Below are positions 1 through 5,009 of a DNA stretch of 5,009 bases, in pieces (within the stretch, counting starts at the first letter, position 1; each line of letters begins with the position of its first letter). Source of the stretch: Candidatus Omnitrophota bacterium. GTDB lineage: Bacteria > Hinthialibacterota > Hinthialibacteria > Hinthialibacterales > JAKPRU01. Below the pieces are notes generated by a model. That model was not told where the DNA came from and did no database searches. It was given only the letters and a program-made list of their open reading frames with translations. The translations under genes and the position numbers were made by a program. The stretch covers positions 1 through 5,009 of the forward strand of contig JAKPRU010000962.1 in NCBI GenBank assembly GCA_029557025.1. The letters run 5' to 3'.

Positions 1-801
1 GGTCACCGCCCCGGTCAGCAGATACGAACCGAGAAGCAGACTCGCCGCCAGGCCGCATAGCCAGGAACTGTCCGTTCCTCCGATTCGCGAGATGGCATCG
101 AACACCGCCCCCATCGCGCAGCAGGAACACAACACAAAAAGAACCTGCATCCATCCGCCATTCGGCAGAAAAGAAAACAGACCATACAGGGTCGGCAAAC
201 GGTAATTCATCACCACACGAGGAACCTCAAACGGCCCGCGTGCATCGACCCGCGTAGATTCCACACAGGCCCCATACCAGTCCATCCCCTGTTTCATCAG
301 GTAAAACGACTTGAGGTAACGGATGCCGTCAAAATTGTAACTGAAATCGGCCGGTTCCGTGCGGCTGAGTTGGCGGACGGTTTTTCCCAACCCGATCCCG
401 GATACACAGAACACAATGATCGCCAGTGCCGCTAAAAGCCGGGGAATCCATCGCGGATGACAGGAGGAAAGAATGTAACAGCCTCCGATCACCACACCGG
501 AAGAGACAAGTGCTAAGATAAACCCCGTGATCGAAAAAGGGACCTTGATGAGAACGGGCAGCAGCTGTTCGGGAATGACGATCCATCGGGAAGTGGAACA
601 GAAAGCCCAGACTGATATGGCGACGGAGATGGAGAAAAGCCACCAGATTGCCGATTGTGGACTGCGAATTGTGGATTTGAGAGAGAAAATAACCCCCGCC
701 AAAAACGCTGCCGCGAGCCAGGATGCCTGTGTGGAAAAATGGGGCCACAATCCGGCCAACACCAGCAGAATCAAGACAAGATCGGAGAGGATCGCTTTCA
801 C
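1..801 (-). CDS. Polytopic membrane protein, N-terminal part, possibly GT-C-type glycosyltransferase (C-terminus beyond window)
   Basis: Reading leftward from a GTG at 801-799, the frame stays open for 267 codons to the window edge, so the protein is cut at its C-terminus. It overlaps the stop of the radical SAM gene by 4 nt (GTGA). There is no clear Shine-Dalgarno sequence before the GTG, so it is probably translated by coupling to that gene. Hydrophobic segments lie at about residues 3-20, 25-41, 51-68, 88-111, 119-138, 207-233 and 246-266. A polar, probably extracytoplasmic loop (about 140-205) holds FDGIRYLKSFYLMKQG and NYRLPTLYG. A loop of this kind followed by an 'YRxP' segment and more helices recalls polytopic GT-C/GT39-like transferases that use lipid-linked sugars, but no catalytic Asp/Glu motif is certain. 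Residues about 42-53 are encoded by a degenerate 7-bp repeat. Coding is well supported; the glycosyltransferase idea is weak inference. A different frame on the same strand (329-748) is a shadow. Confidence 0.82.
   Translation of the reverse strand, partial: MKAILSDLVLILLVLAGLWPHFSTQASWLAAAFLAGVIFSLKSTIRSPQSAIWWLFSISVAISVWAFCSTSRWIVIPEQLLPVLIKVPFSITGFILALVSSGVVIGGCYILSSCHPRWIPRLLAALAIIVFCVSGIGLGKTVRQLSRTEPADFSYNFDGIRYLKSFYLMKQGMDWYGACVESTRVDARGPFEVPRVVMNYRLPTLYGLFSFLPNGGWMQVLFVLCSCCAMGAVFDAISRIGGTDSSWLCGLAASLLLGSYLLTGAVT
646..680. repeat. Degenerate heptanucleotide tandem repeat inside the membrane-protein gene
   Basis: Five consecutive 7-nt units follow the plus-strand consensus GATTGTG: GATTGCC (646-652), GATTGTG (653-659), GACTGCG (660-666), AATTGTG (667-673) and GATTTGA (674-680). 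The units keep exact 7-nt spacing with no indels. On the coding strand they encode part of the loop between predicted helices 2 and 3, seen as STI and SAI triplets seven residues apart. The tract resembles the heptameric STRR-type repeats described in cyanobacteria in size and layout only; membership of any named family is not shown. Confidence 0.6.
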
Positions 802-2240
802 GTCGGATGTTTCAGCCCATCGGATTTTTTCATTCGAAGAAGTCGAAAACCGGCTTTTGCCTTCCGCAAAAACTCATCCCAGCTGCGGACCGCAATAACT
901 CGACGGGCAAGATACCCGGGCCGCATATAGAAACGTCGATATCCCCGCTGCATGAGGGCAATCAATTCCTCGCGAGTTAATATCTCATCCCAGACACGCG
1001 GCACAAAACCCGGTCTGGGATCGCAAGCAAAATCCCGCCAGAAATCCCGCTCATACAAACCCGTTTCAAGCCCCAGCCGGTACAACTCGGTCGCCGGGAA
1101 CGGCGTGGTGATCGCAATATGTGCATAGTCCGGGTTCAACTTGCGGGCGAATCGGAACGTGTCCTCGATCTGGTCAACAGTTTCCGTGGGATTGCCGATC
1201 ATAAAATAGGCCAGCGTCGCAATGCCGCGCTCGCGGGTCATACGAAATACCCGCTCAGTGTGTTTCAGGTCGATCCCCTTCCGCAGAATTCTCAAGATAT
1301 CGGGATTGCCGGATTCAACACCATAGTGGATACGTATACACCCCGCCTCCGCAAGCGCGTCAAGAACTTTTTCATCCATCGTGTTGACATGTGCCCGAAT
1401 ATCCCAGTGGATTTTTAACCTTTTCTCTTGAATGAACCGACAAACCTCCAAAACGCGGTCTTTCCGTATGGAGAACGTATCGTCATAGACGAAGATTTCT
1501 TTGATGCCGCTATTCGCGCACAGTTCCATTTCCCGGACCACACTTTCGGCGCTCCGGTATCGGAACGTTTTGCCGAGGTGGGGCCGGTCGCAGAAGATGC
1601 AGCGCATGGGGCATCCCCGACTGGTCATCATTGTGGTGATCGGGGTTGCCTTTGCCAGAACCGAGTAATACCGTTCCTGTGGAACCAGGTGACGCGCGGG
1701 TAGCGGCAATCGGTCCAGATCGGACAGAAGCGGCGGCAGCGGATTCAGACGGATCTCACCATTCTGTTTGTAGCCCAATCCCGGAATGAGAAGGAAATCC
1801 CCACCCGAATCCAGCGTTTCAAGAAATTGCGAAAAAGTTTCCTCGGCCTCACCCCGCAAGATGTAATCGACCTGCGGGATGGAAAGGGTCTCTTCGGGAT
1901 AGATGTAGACATGCGGCCCGCCCAATAAAACAGGGATCGAGGGGTTTGCCTCCTTCACCGCCTTCGCGGTGAGAACGGCATCGATCAGGGTAAATGTCAT
2001 CGCCTGGATACCGACCAGATCGGGCTTGCGCTCGCGAATGGTATCCGCTATGCGTTCGTGTTCGATGCGTTCCGCAAGGCAATCAAGAATCTCCACACTG
2101 TGCGAGGTGTTTGTCTCGGCAAATGCGGCAACATAGAGTAATCCGAGTGGCGGATACAAACCCGTTTCCTCGTCCACCACGGCGGGCACATTGGTGGTGA
2201 TGATATGCGAGTCGGGAGGTTGAATGAGCAAAATCTTCAC
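798..2240 (-). CDS. B12-binding domain / radical SAM protein (BchE/HpnJ/HpnP-like)
   Basis: This 480-residue protein has the full cobalamin-dependent radical SAM architecture. Residues 1-145 form a B12-binding-like Rossmann domain: KILLIQPP strand, YPPLGLLYVAAF at 29-40, LLGGPHVYIYPEE at 105-117 and DYILRGEAEETF at 125-136. It lacks the DxHxxG cobalamin-ligand motif, as many BchE-like members do. The radical SAM barrel starts at TSRGCPMRCIFCDRP; Cys210, Cys214 and Cys217 form the CxxxCxxC motif for the [4Fe-4S] cluster. YGVESG (306-311) and FMIGNPTET (347-355) are typical barrel strands that contact SAM. The C-terminus (about 420-470) is the usual helical tail. Family members methylate or rearrange unreactive carbons in pigments, lipids, hopanoids or antibiotics; the substrate here is unknown. 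The start is GTG, preceded by GGTGAG 5 nt upstream, and it preserves the complete first strand; the next in-frame Met (residue 81) would destroy the domain. It overlaps the downstream membrane gene by 4 nt, suggesting a shared pathway. Confidence 0.95.
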   Translation of the reverse strand: MKILLIQPPDSHIITTNVPAVVDEETGLYPPLGLLYVAAFAETNTSHSVEILDCLAERIEHERIADTIRERKPDLVGIQAMTFTLIDAVLTAKAVKEANPSIPVLLGGPHVYIYPEETLSIPQVDYILRGEAEETFSQFLETLDSGGDFLLIPGLGYKQNGEIRLNPLPPLLSDLDRLPLPARHLVPQERYYSVLAKATPITTMMTSRGCPMRCIFCDRPHLGKTFRYRSAESVVREMELCANSGIKEIFVYDDTFSIRKDRVLEVCRFIQEKRLKIHWDIRAHVNTMDEKVLDALAEAGCIRIHYGVESGNPDILRILRKGIDLKHTERVFRMTRERGIATLAYFMIGNPTETVDQIEDTFRFARKLNPDYAHIAITTPFPATELYRLGLETGLYERDFWRDFACDPRPGFVPRVWDEILTREELIALMQRGYRRFYMRPGYLARRVIAVRSWDEFLRKAKAGFRLLRMKKSDGLKHPT

Positions 2241-2277
2241 GAGAACTCACCATTCCAATCCGGCAAACGCTTGGATT

Positions 2278-2306
2278 ACCGTAAGCGCCCCGATCATTCT
2301 GTGCAA
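2278..2306 (-). promoter_or_regulatory. Possible sigma-70 promoter for the radical SAM/membrane operon
   Basis: On the minus strand TTGCAC (2306-2301) and TACGGT (2283-2278) are separated by exactly 17 nt, and would start transcription about 30 nt before the GTG at 2240. Each box matches consensus at only three of six positions, so this is a weak candidate chosen mainly by position. Confidence 0.22.
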
Positions 2307-2367
2307 GTCACGCAGAGAAGTCCATGCCGCATCCCGCGCTGCTTCCGACAAATGCGTTTTTTCTCTG

Positions 2368-2396
2368 TTCTCGACCCAATGAATCTGTTGTATAAT
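2368..2396 (+). promoter_or_regulatory. Sigma-70-like promoter of the TPR gene
   Basis: A perfect -10 box, TATAAT, lies at 2391-2396. With a 17-nt spacer the -35 position is TTCTCG (2368-2373), a poor match to TTGACA. Transcription would start near 2403, giving a leader of about 36 nt before the ATG at 2439. The leader begins with a small GTGT/ACAC inverted repeat (2401-2412). The weak -35 box suggests modest basal activity or help from an activator. Confidence 0.55.
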
Positions 2397-2427
2397 CGGA
2401 GTGTTGAGACACCAATTCCAATACCTC

Positions 2428-2433
2428 GGAGGG
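2428..2433 (+). promoter_or_regulatory. Ribosome binding site that fixes the TPR gene start
   Basis: GGAGGG ends 5 nt before the ATG at 2439. Together with the signal peptide that begins there, it decides against the in-frame upstream start at 2205, which would add 78 residues. Confidence 0.8.
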
Positions 2434-2438
2434 ACGTG

Positions 2439-3242
2439 ATGGGGTCAAAATCTGTCGCGTTCAAAGTCACTCTCAGCCTTCTTCTTGTGGGATTGCTTTT
2501 CCCTGTTGCCGGAAATGCGCAGGAGAAAGCATCCGGCACAGTGCAGGAAGCCACGCCGCCGAATGATGAGGAACTTCTCGGAAAAGCCTTCGCCCTGATA
2601 CAAAAAGCGGCTTTCAAAGAGGCCAGGCCTATCCTTCAAGGCATTGTTGACAGGCAGAAGCAGAAACCCGCCCTTCCTTATGTGAAGGACGATACCCTCC
2701 ATATATACACACACAACCAGAGTGAAATCATCGCGTTCAGCGCCATAGACCAACTTCCCGAAGAAAAACAAAAAGAATTGAAAGAAAAAGTGTGGCCGTG
2801 GGCGATTGAACTGGAAAAGACTCATCCCTGGAAGAATATCTCGTTTGAAAATCCGATCCTTCCCACCGCCTATTTTGCTCTGGCACACATCTGTACCGAG
2901 GAAGGCGATCTCAAGAAGGCAATGGAACACCTGAAGAGTTCCGTTGCGGCCTGGCCGGACTACACACCGGCCCATGCGGAGATTGTCTACCTCCTGATGC
3001 GCGAACGCAATTTCGACGAAGCAAAAAAGGTTGCGCAGGAGGCCATTGACAAACATTCCTACTTTTCTCCTGAGGGCCGGTCGCGCCTGTTCCGCCATCT
3101 GGGATACATTGCTATTGAAGAAGGGCAACTGGAAGAAGCGGAAAGGTTATTCAACGAATCCCTGAAACTGGAACCGGATAATCCCAGCGCGAAACAGGAG
3201 TTGGAGTATATCAAGCAGCAGCGTGACAAGAAGCAACAGTAA
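2439..3242 (+). CDS. Exported tetratricopeptide-repeat protein
   Basis: This 267-residue protein begins with a Sec signal peptide: basic SKSVAFK, hydrophobic core VTLSLLLVGLLFPVA, then AGNA with probable signal peptidase I cleavage after residue 27. There is no lipobox cysteine, so it is probably periplasmic or secreted rather than a lipoprotein. Three TPR units are visible near the C-terminus: about 142-175 (ALAHICTEEGDLKKAMEHL), 177-210 (RNFDEAKKVAQEAI) and 213-250 (LGYIAIEEGQLEEAERLF). A weaker TPR-like helical pair lies at about 45-75. The segment at 76-140 (THNQSEIIAF, lysine/glutamate-rich 108-120, WPWAIELEKTHPWKN) is not TPR and I do not recognise it. TPRs bind partner proteins, but no partner is evident. 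It is transcribed alone, divergent from the radical SAM gene and convergent with the epimerase, so its neighbours say little about its job. A frame starting at 2205 reads into it but crosses the promoter and has no signal peptide. Confidence 0.9.
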   Translation: MGSKSVAFKVTLSLLLVGLLFPVAGNAQEKASGTVQEATPPNDEELLGKAFALIQKAAFKEARPILQGIVDRQKQKPALPYVKDDTLHIYTHNQSEIIAFSAIDQLPEEKQKELKEKVWPWAIELEKTHPWKNISFENPILPTAYFALAHICTEEGDLKKAMEHLKSSVAAWPDYTPAHAEIVYLLMRERNFDEAKKVAQEAIDKHSYFSPEGRSRLFRHLGYIAIEEGQLEEAERLFNESLKLEPDNPSAKQELEYIKQQRDKKQQ

Positions 3243-3247
3243 AGAAC

Positions 3248-3295
3248 CAGGCAGACACGCCTGCCCCACTGGTGGGACAGGCCTCCGTGCCTGTC
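3248..3295. repeat. REP-like palindromic element
   Basis: The element sits 5 nt after the TPR stop codon. Its core is an 11-bp inverted repeat with one mismatch: GCCTGCCCCAC (3259-3269), a TG loop, then GTGGGACAGGC (3272-3282). Its arms also form separate hairpins: CAGGC/GCCTG (3248-3252 with 3259-3263) and a perfect 7-bp stem GACAGGC/GCCTGTC (3276-3282 with 3289-3295) around a 6-nt loop. The four CAGGC/GCCTG blocks make the whole segment an imperfect palindrome centred at 3270/3271 that could switch between one long and two short hairpins. This looks like a dispersed intergenic REP-type repeat. No T-run follows, so it is not a classical intrinsic terminator, but it could protect the 3' end of the TPR mRNA. 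Confidence 0.65.
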
Positions 3296-3428
3296 AATGA
3301 TCCCAAACTTGCGAGAGAGCTCCCTCCCCCGAAGATCGAGGGGAAAACAGGCGGGGTTGACCGGATCTCGCAAAACTTCTCGGCGTGACGGTTGTGACGG
3401 AGCTTTCTCAAGAGGGATGGTGGCGATG

Positions 3429-3527
3429 TCATCCTGATGCAACCTCACCGCGACCCTCTTCCGCCTGAACCTTGATTCGCTTGATTACTCCATTGCCCTG
3501 ATTTTTCTTTTTCTTCATCATGGGCAT
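3429..3527 (-). CDS. Possible small basic protein, 32 residues
   Basis: An ATG at 3527 is preceded by GGAGG (3540-3536) at 8-nt spacing and opens a 32-codon frame ending in TGA. The product begins MPMMKKKKNQGNGVIKRIKV and ends in an acidic stretch, AEEGRGEVASG. ATGs at codons 3 and 4 are alternative starts. It lies 58 nt downstream of the epimerase stop on the same strand, so it could share that transcript. The lysine/arginine-rich start could bind nucleic acid, but I recognise no family. A short frame with a good ribosome binding site can arise by chance, and the region could be a decayed gene or repeat; the case for a real gene is tentative. Confidence 0.33.
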   Translation of the reverse strand: MPMMKKKKNQGNGVIKRIKVQAEEGRGEVASG

Positions 3528-3585
3528 CCTTGAATCCTCCGAATCACCATTCAGACTTCTCTATCTCATCCATGCCGAATGCCTG

Positions 3586-4638
3586 TTAAAATCTCCCGTC
3601 GCGGACCTCAAAATGCGTCGGCTTGTCCAGCGTCGGACCGCCGATCAGCACCCAGTAGGCCACCCACTCGATGACTCTTCCGATGGGAACTGTGGGATAC
3701 CCGAACAAGGCCATTGATTGCGCGGAGTTGCTGATCAGCGCGGTCTCCGACTCGGAGCCGGTGAACACCGGCTCCCGTCCCAGCAGATGCCCCAATCGGC
3801 GGGCCATCCAGCGGATTGAAATAATCTCCGGGCCGGTGACATTGAGAATCCTCGGAGGCGTATCGCACAAGGCAAACGACTGCAAAACCCGCGCGTTGGC
3901 GTCTCCCTGCCAGATGATGTTCACATTCCCCATAGTCAGGTCGATTGGGATTCCGGCATGGACCTTCTGAGCAATGTCCAGAATAATGCCGTAGCGAAGT
4001 TCCACCGCGTAGTTCAACCGAAAAATAAGCACTTTCGTACCGAACCGGTCGGAGAAATACTGGAACATCCGTTCCCGCCCGATACACGACTGCGCGTAAT
4101 CGCCGATGGGGCCGGTGGGGTGATCCTCGCTCGGCCCGCCCTGCAAAACCGATGTGAACGGGTACACATTGCCGGATGAAAAAACTACAATTCGGGAATT
4201 GCGAAACCGCTGCGCCACAAGCGCCGGAAGGTACGTATTTACCGCCCAGGTTAGATGTTCCGCGCCCGTAGACCCGAACTTCCGCCCTGCCATGAAAACA
4301 AGATTGGGTACATCAGGCAGGCTTTCCAGCGTAGCCAGGTCCAGGCAATCGCATGCGATGGTTTCCACCCCGGCCTGCTCGATTTTCTCGCGATGCACAT
4401 TGGAGGGAAACAGGTCTACACCGATAATTTTCTTATTCAATCCGGCGTCTTTCACAGTGCGGGCGGCGAGACGGGCCAGCGTCGGCCCCATCTTCCCACC
4501 GACACCCAGAATCATCAGATCGCCCTCCAACTCTGACACCGCCCGAACCACATCGGGAGTCGGACCGCTCAGGCGGTTTTCCAGATCGATTTCACTCTTA
4601 ATCACAGGTCCCGAAAAACGGGAAAGGTCGATATCCAT
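3586..4638 (-). CDS. NAD-dependent epimerase/dehydratase-like (extended SDR) protein with atypical YxxxC site
   Basis: This 350-residue protein has the normal length for an extended SDR sugar epimerase/dehydratase. The dinucleotide-binding strand LMILGVGGKMGPTLARLAAR (41-60) has a glycine-rich GxGGxMG motif. An acidic residue after strand 2 (GVDLF, 73-77) suits NAD ribose binding. VFSSGNVYP (152-160) gives the catalytic Ser/Thr strand, and GDYAQSCIGRER (179-190) the active-site helix. The normal YxxxK reads Y181-A-Q-S-C185, so the lysine is cysteine. RLNYAVELRYG (207-217) and ILNVTGPE (264-271) are typical substrate-domain segments. The N-terminal 38 residues (GPVIKSEIDLENRLSGPTP) precede the fold and are not standard. 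The ATG at 4638 is chosen because AAGGA (4653-4649) lies 10 nt upstream; an in-frame TTG at 4665 would add 9 residues. It is cotranscribable with the upstream partial gene. Family assignment is firm; substrate is unknown, and the lost lysine means the reaction may differ from a standard epimerase. Confidence 0.9.
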   Translation of the reverse strand: MDIDLSRFSGPVIKSEIDLENRLSGPTPDVVRAVSELEGDLMILGVGGKMGPTLARLAARTVKDAGLNKKIIGVDLFPSNVHREKIEQAGVETIACDCLDLATLESLPDVPNLVFMAGRKFGSTGAEHLTWAVNTYLPALVAQRFRNSRIVVFSSGNVYPFTSVLQGGPSEDHPTGPIGDYAQSCIGRERMFQYFSDRFGTKVLIFRLNYAVELRYGIILDIAQKVHAGIPIDLTMGNVNIIWQGDANARVLQSFALCDTPPRILNVTGPEIISIRWMARRLGHLLGREPVFTGSESETALISNSAQSMALFGYPTVPIGRVIEWVAYWVLIGGPTLDKPTHFEVRDGRF

Positions 4639-4667
4639 ATTCCTTGTATCCTTCCTGCTCTTCAATG

Positions 4668-4680
4668 AGCCGAAACGGCT
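4668..4680. other. Small hairpin in the epimerase leader
   Basis: AGCCG (4668-4672) and CGGCT (4676-4680) form a 5-bp stem with a 3-nt loop, about 30 nt upstream of the epimerase ATG. In the mRNA it would sit just before the ribosome binding region. It is short and could be chance. Confidence 0.3.
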
Positions 4681-4684
4681 GTTA

Positions 4685-4709
4685 CCTTTCTTTCCCCCCT
4701 TTTTTTCCT
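4685..4709. repeat. 25-nt homopyrimidine/homopurine run
   Basis: The plus strand is pure C/T here, including C6 (4694-4699) followed by T7 (4700-4706). On the minus strand it forms a purine-only stretch in the epimerase leader. It is a possible site of slippage and a purine-rich ribosome standby site, but no function is shown. Confidence 0.5.
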
Positions 4710-4750
4710 AACTATCTAAGCGCCGAAATACAGGTTGACTTTTTTCGCTA

Positions 4751-4792
4751 TTTTTAGTCTTTAGTTTTTTATTTTTGTTCTTTAATTTTTAA
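4751..4792. repeat. A/T-rich heptanucleotide tandem repeat between the two right-hand genes
   Basis: Six back-to-back 7-nt units follow a plus-strand pattern near TTTTTAG: TTTTTAG (4751-4757), TCTTTAG (4758-4764), TTTTTTA (4765-4771), TTTTTGT (4772-4778), TCTTTAA (4779-4785) and TTTTTAA (4786-4792). The tract begins 6 nt after the stop of the upstream gene. Transcribed from the minus strand it is A-rich, so it would not act as a U-tract terminator for that gene; transcription could run through into the epimerase. Confidence 0.55.
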
Positions 4793-4798
4793 TTCCCT

Positions 4799-5009
4799 TC
4801 ACGTTCCCAGCCCGCCGCTGACCTTTATGTGCGCTCGCTTCTGCGCCAAGCGTTCATTGTGGCCGCTTCGGCGATAGGTTTCCAACGGGTTTGTCGGCAC
4901 GCCCAACTCTTCCCGGACAACCTCCAGCAGAGGCCGGACATCGGTCCGATACGCCTGCACAAGAACCTCTTCCGCGCCCACAATATCCCCGGCATCCCGC
5001 ATCTCCGCC
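4799..5009 (-). CDS. C-terminal end of a protein, possibly sugar isomerase (L-rhamnose isomerase RhaI-type)
   Basis: The last 69 residues of a minus-strand gene are present, ending in TGA at 4801-4799; the frame is open to the right edge, so the Met at 5002 is internal rather than a start. The segment is helical and charged: GAEEVLVQAYRTDVRPLLEV, then GVPTNPLETYRRSGHNERLA. The pattern 'AYxTDVRPLL...LG.P.NPL..YR.SG...R' resembles, from memory, the C-terminal tail of RhaI-type sugar isomerases. That is a tentative match, since no catalytic metal-binding residues fall inside the window. It precedes the epimerase-like gene on the same strand with a 160-nt gap, which would suit a carbohydrate catabolic cluster. 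A different sugar or aldolase-type enzyme is possible. Confidence 0.7.
   Translation of the reverse strand, partial: AEMRDAGDIVGAEEVLVQAYRTDVRPLLEVVREELGVPTNPLETYRRSGHNERLAQKRAHIKVSGGLGT

Larger units (their letters stand above)
3243..3585. other. 343-nt intergenic region between convergent genes
   Basis: After the REP-like palindrome, this region contains nested inverted repeats: TTGCGAGA (3309-3316) with TCTCGCAA (3366-3373), and GAGAGAGCTCC (3313-3323) with GGAGCTTTCTC (3399-3409, one mismatch). Two direct copies of GTGACGG lie at 3385-3391 and 3394-3400. Frames crossing 3243-3428 have no gene-like features. The right-hand half carries a possible 32-codon ORF, listed separately. I see no tRNA and no convincing bidirectional terminator. 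Confidence 0.6.

Noticed and set aside
646..680. CRISPR-like array
   Set aside because: Units are 7 nt, contiguous and degenerate; there are no spacers and no cas genes.
329..748. Minus-strand frame of 139 codons starting at ATG 748
   Set aside because: The other minus-strand frame (801 to 1) is open throughout, encodes regular transmembrane helices and is coupled to the radical SAM stop; this one is a histidine/arginine-rich shadow.
2205..2438. 78-residue N-terminal extension of the TPR protein
   Set aside because: It overlaps the radical SAM start and the TATAAT box, is low in hydrophobicity, and would bury the signal peptide; GGAGGG and ATG at 2439 are better.
2445..3128. Minus-strand open frame of 227 codons opposite the TPR gene
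   Set aside because: Antisense shadow: phenylalanine- and cysteine-rich mirror of lysine/glutamate codons, with no motif; the plus strand has signal peptide and TPRs.
3059..3448. Minus-strand frames across the TPR 3' end and the REP-like palindrome
   Set aside because: They translate through the palindrome and antisense to the TPR gene, with no plausible ribosome binding site or domain.
3500..3514. T-rich run as an intrinsic terminator on the plus strand
   Set aside because: No stable G/C-rich hairpin directly precedes it, and it is explained as the lysine codons of the possible small minus-strand ORF.
4154..4711. Plus-strand open frame of 185 codons opposite the epimerase
   Set aside because: Antisense of a clear Rossmann protein; serine/arginine-rich, no motif.
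4710..4770. Minus-strand promoter for the epimerase in the A-rich leader
   Set aside because: I tried TAGATA-like -10 candidates but found no acceptable -35 box at 16-18 nt.

Overview
The window is chromosomal DNA of moderate G+C content, with coding density typical of a bacterium. I cannot place the organism firmly. The Sec signal peptide on the TPR protein, the cobalamin-dependent radical SAM enzyme (usually an anaerobe or microaerophile trait) and the short palindromic and heptamer repeats would fit an uncultured Gram-negative lineage from an anoxic habitat. This is inference from style, not from a marker gene.

Layout, left to right. Positions 1-801 (minus) hold the N-terminal 267 residues of a polytopic membrane protein. 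It starts at a GTG that overlaps the stop of the gene before it, and its C-terminus lies beyond the left edge. Positions 798-2240 (minus) hold a B12-binding/radical SAM protein of the BchE/HpnJ/HpnP type. The two genes overlap by 4 nt and are probably translated together from a promoter in the divergent gap at 2241-2438. On the other side of that gap a plus-strand gene (2439-3242) encodes an exported TPR protein with a good -10 box and Shine-Dalgarno sequence.

Positions 3243-3585 separate convergent genes. They hold a 46-48 bp palindromic REP-like element, further inverted repeats, and a possible 32-codon minus-strand ORF with a good ribosome binding site. Positions 3586-4638 (minus) encode an NAD-dependent epimerase/dehydratase-like Rossmann protein in which the catalytic YxxxK lysine is replaced by cysteine. 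A 160-nt leader follows, containing an A/T-rich heptamer tract, a homopyrimidine run and a small hairpin. Positions 4799-5009 (minus) are the C-terminal end of another protein, possibly a sugar isomerase of the L-rhamnose isomerase (RhaI) type. If so, the right-hand pair would be a carbohydrate catabolic unit.

There are two functional blocks: a membrane-protein/radical SAM pair that may modify a lipid or glycan on the left, and a sugar-metabolism pair on the right, with a periplasmic TPR protein between them. I see no CRISPR array, tRNA, rRNA, transposase or phage gene. The most unusual signals are the two 7-bp-period degenerate tandem repeats (one inside a coding region), the REP-like palindrome, the YxxxC active site and the small ORF. 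Nothing here amounts to clear proof of a new system.
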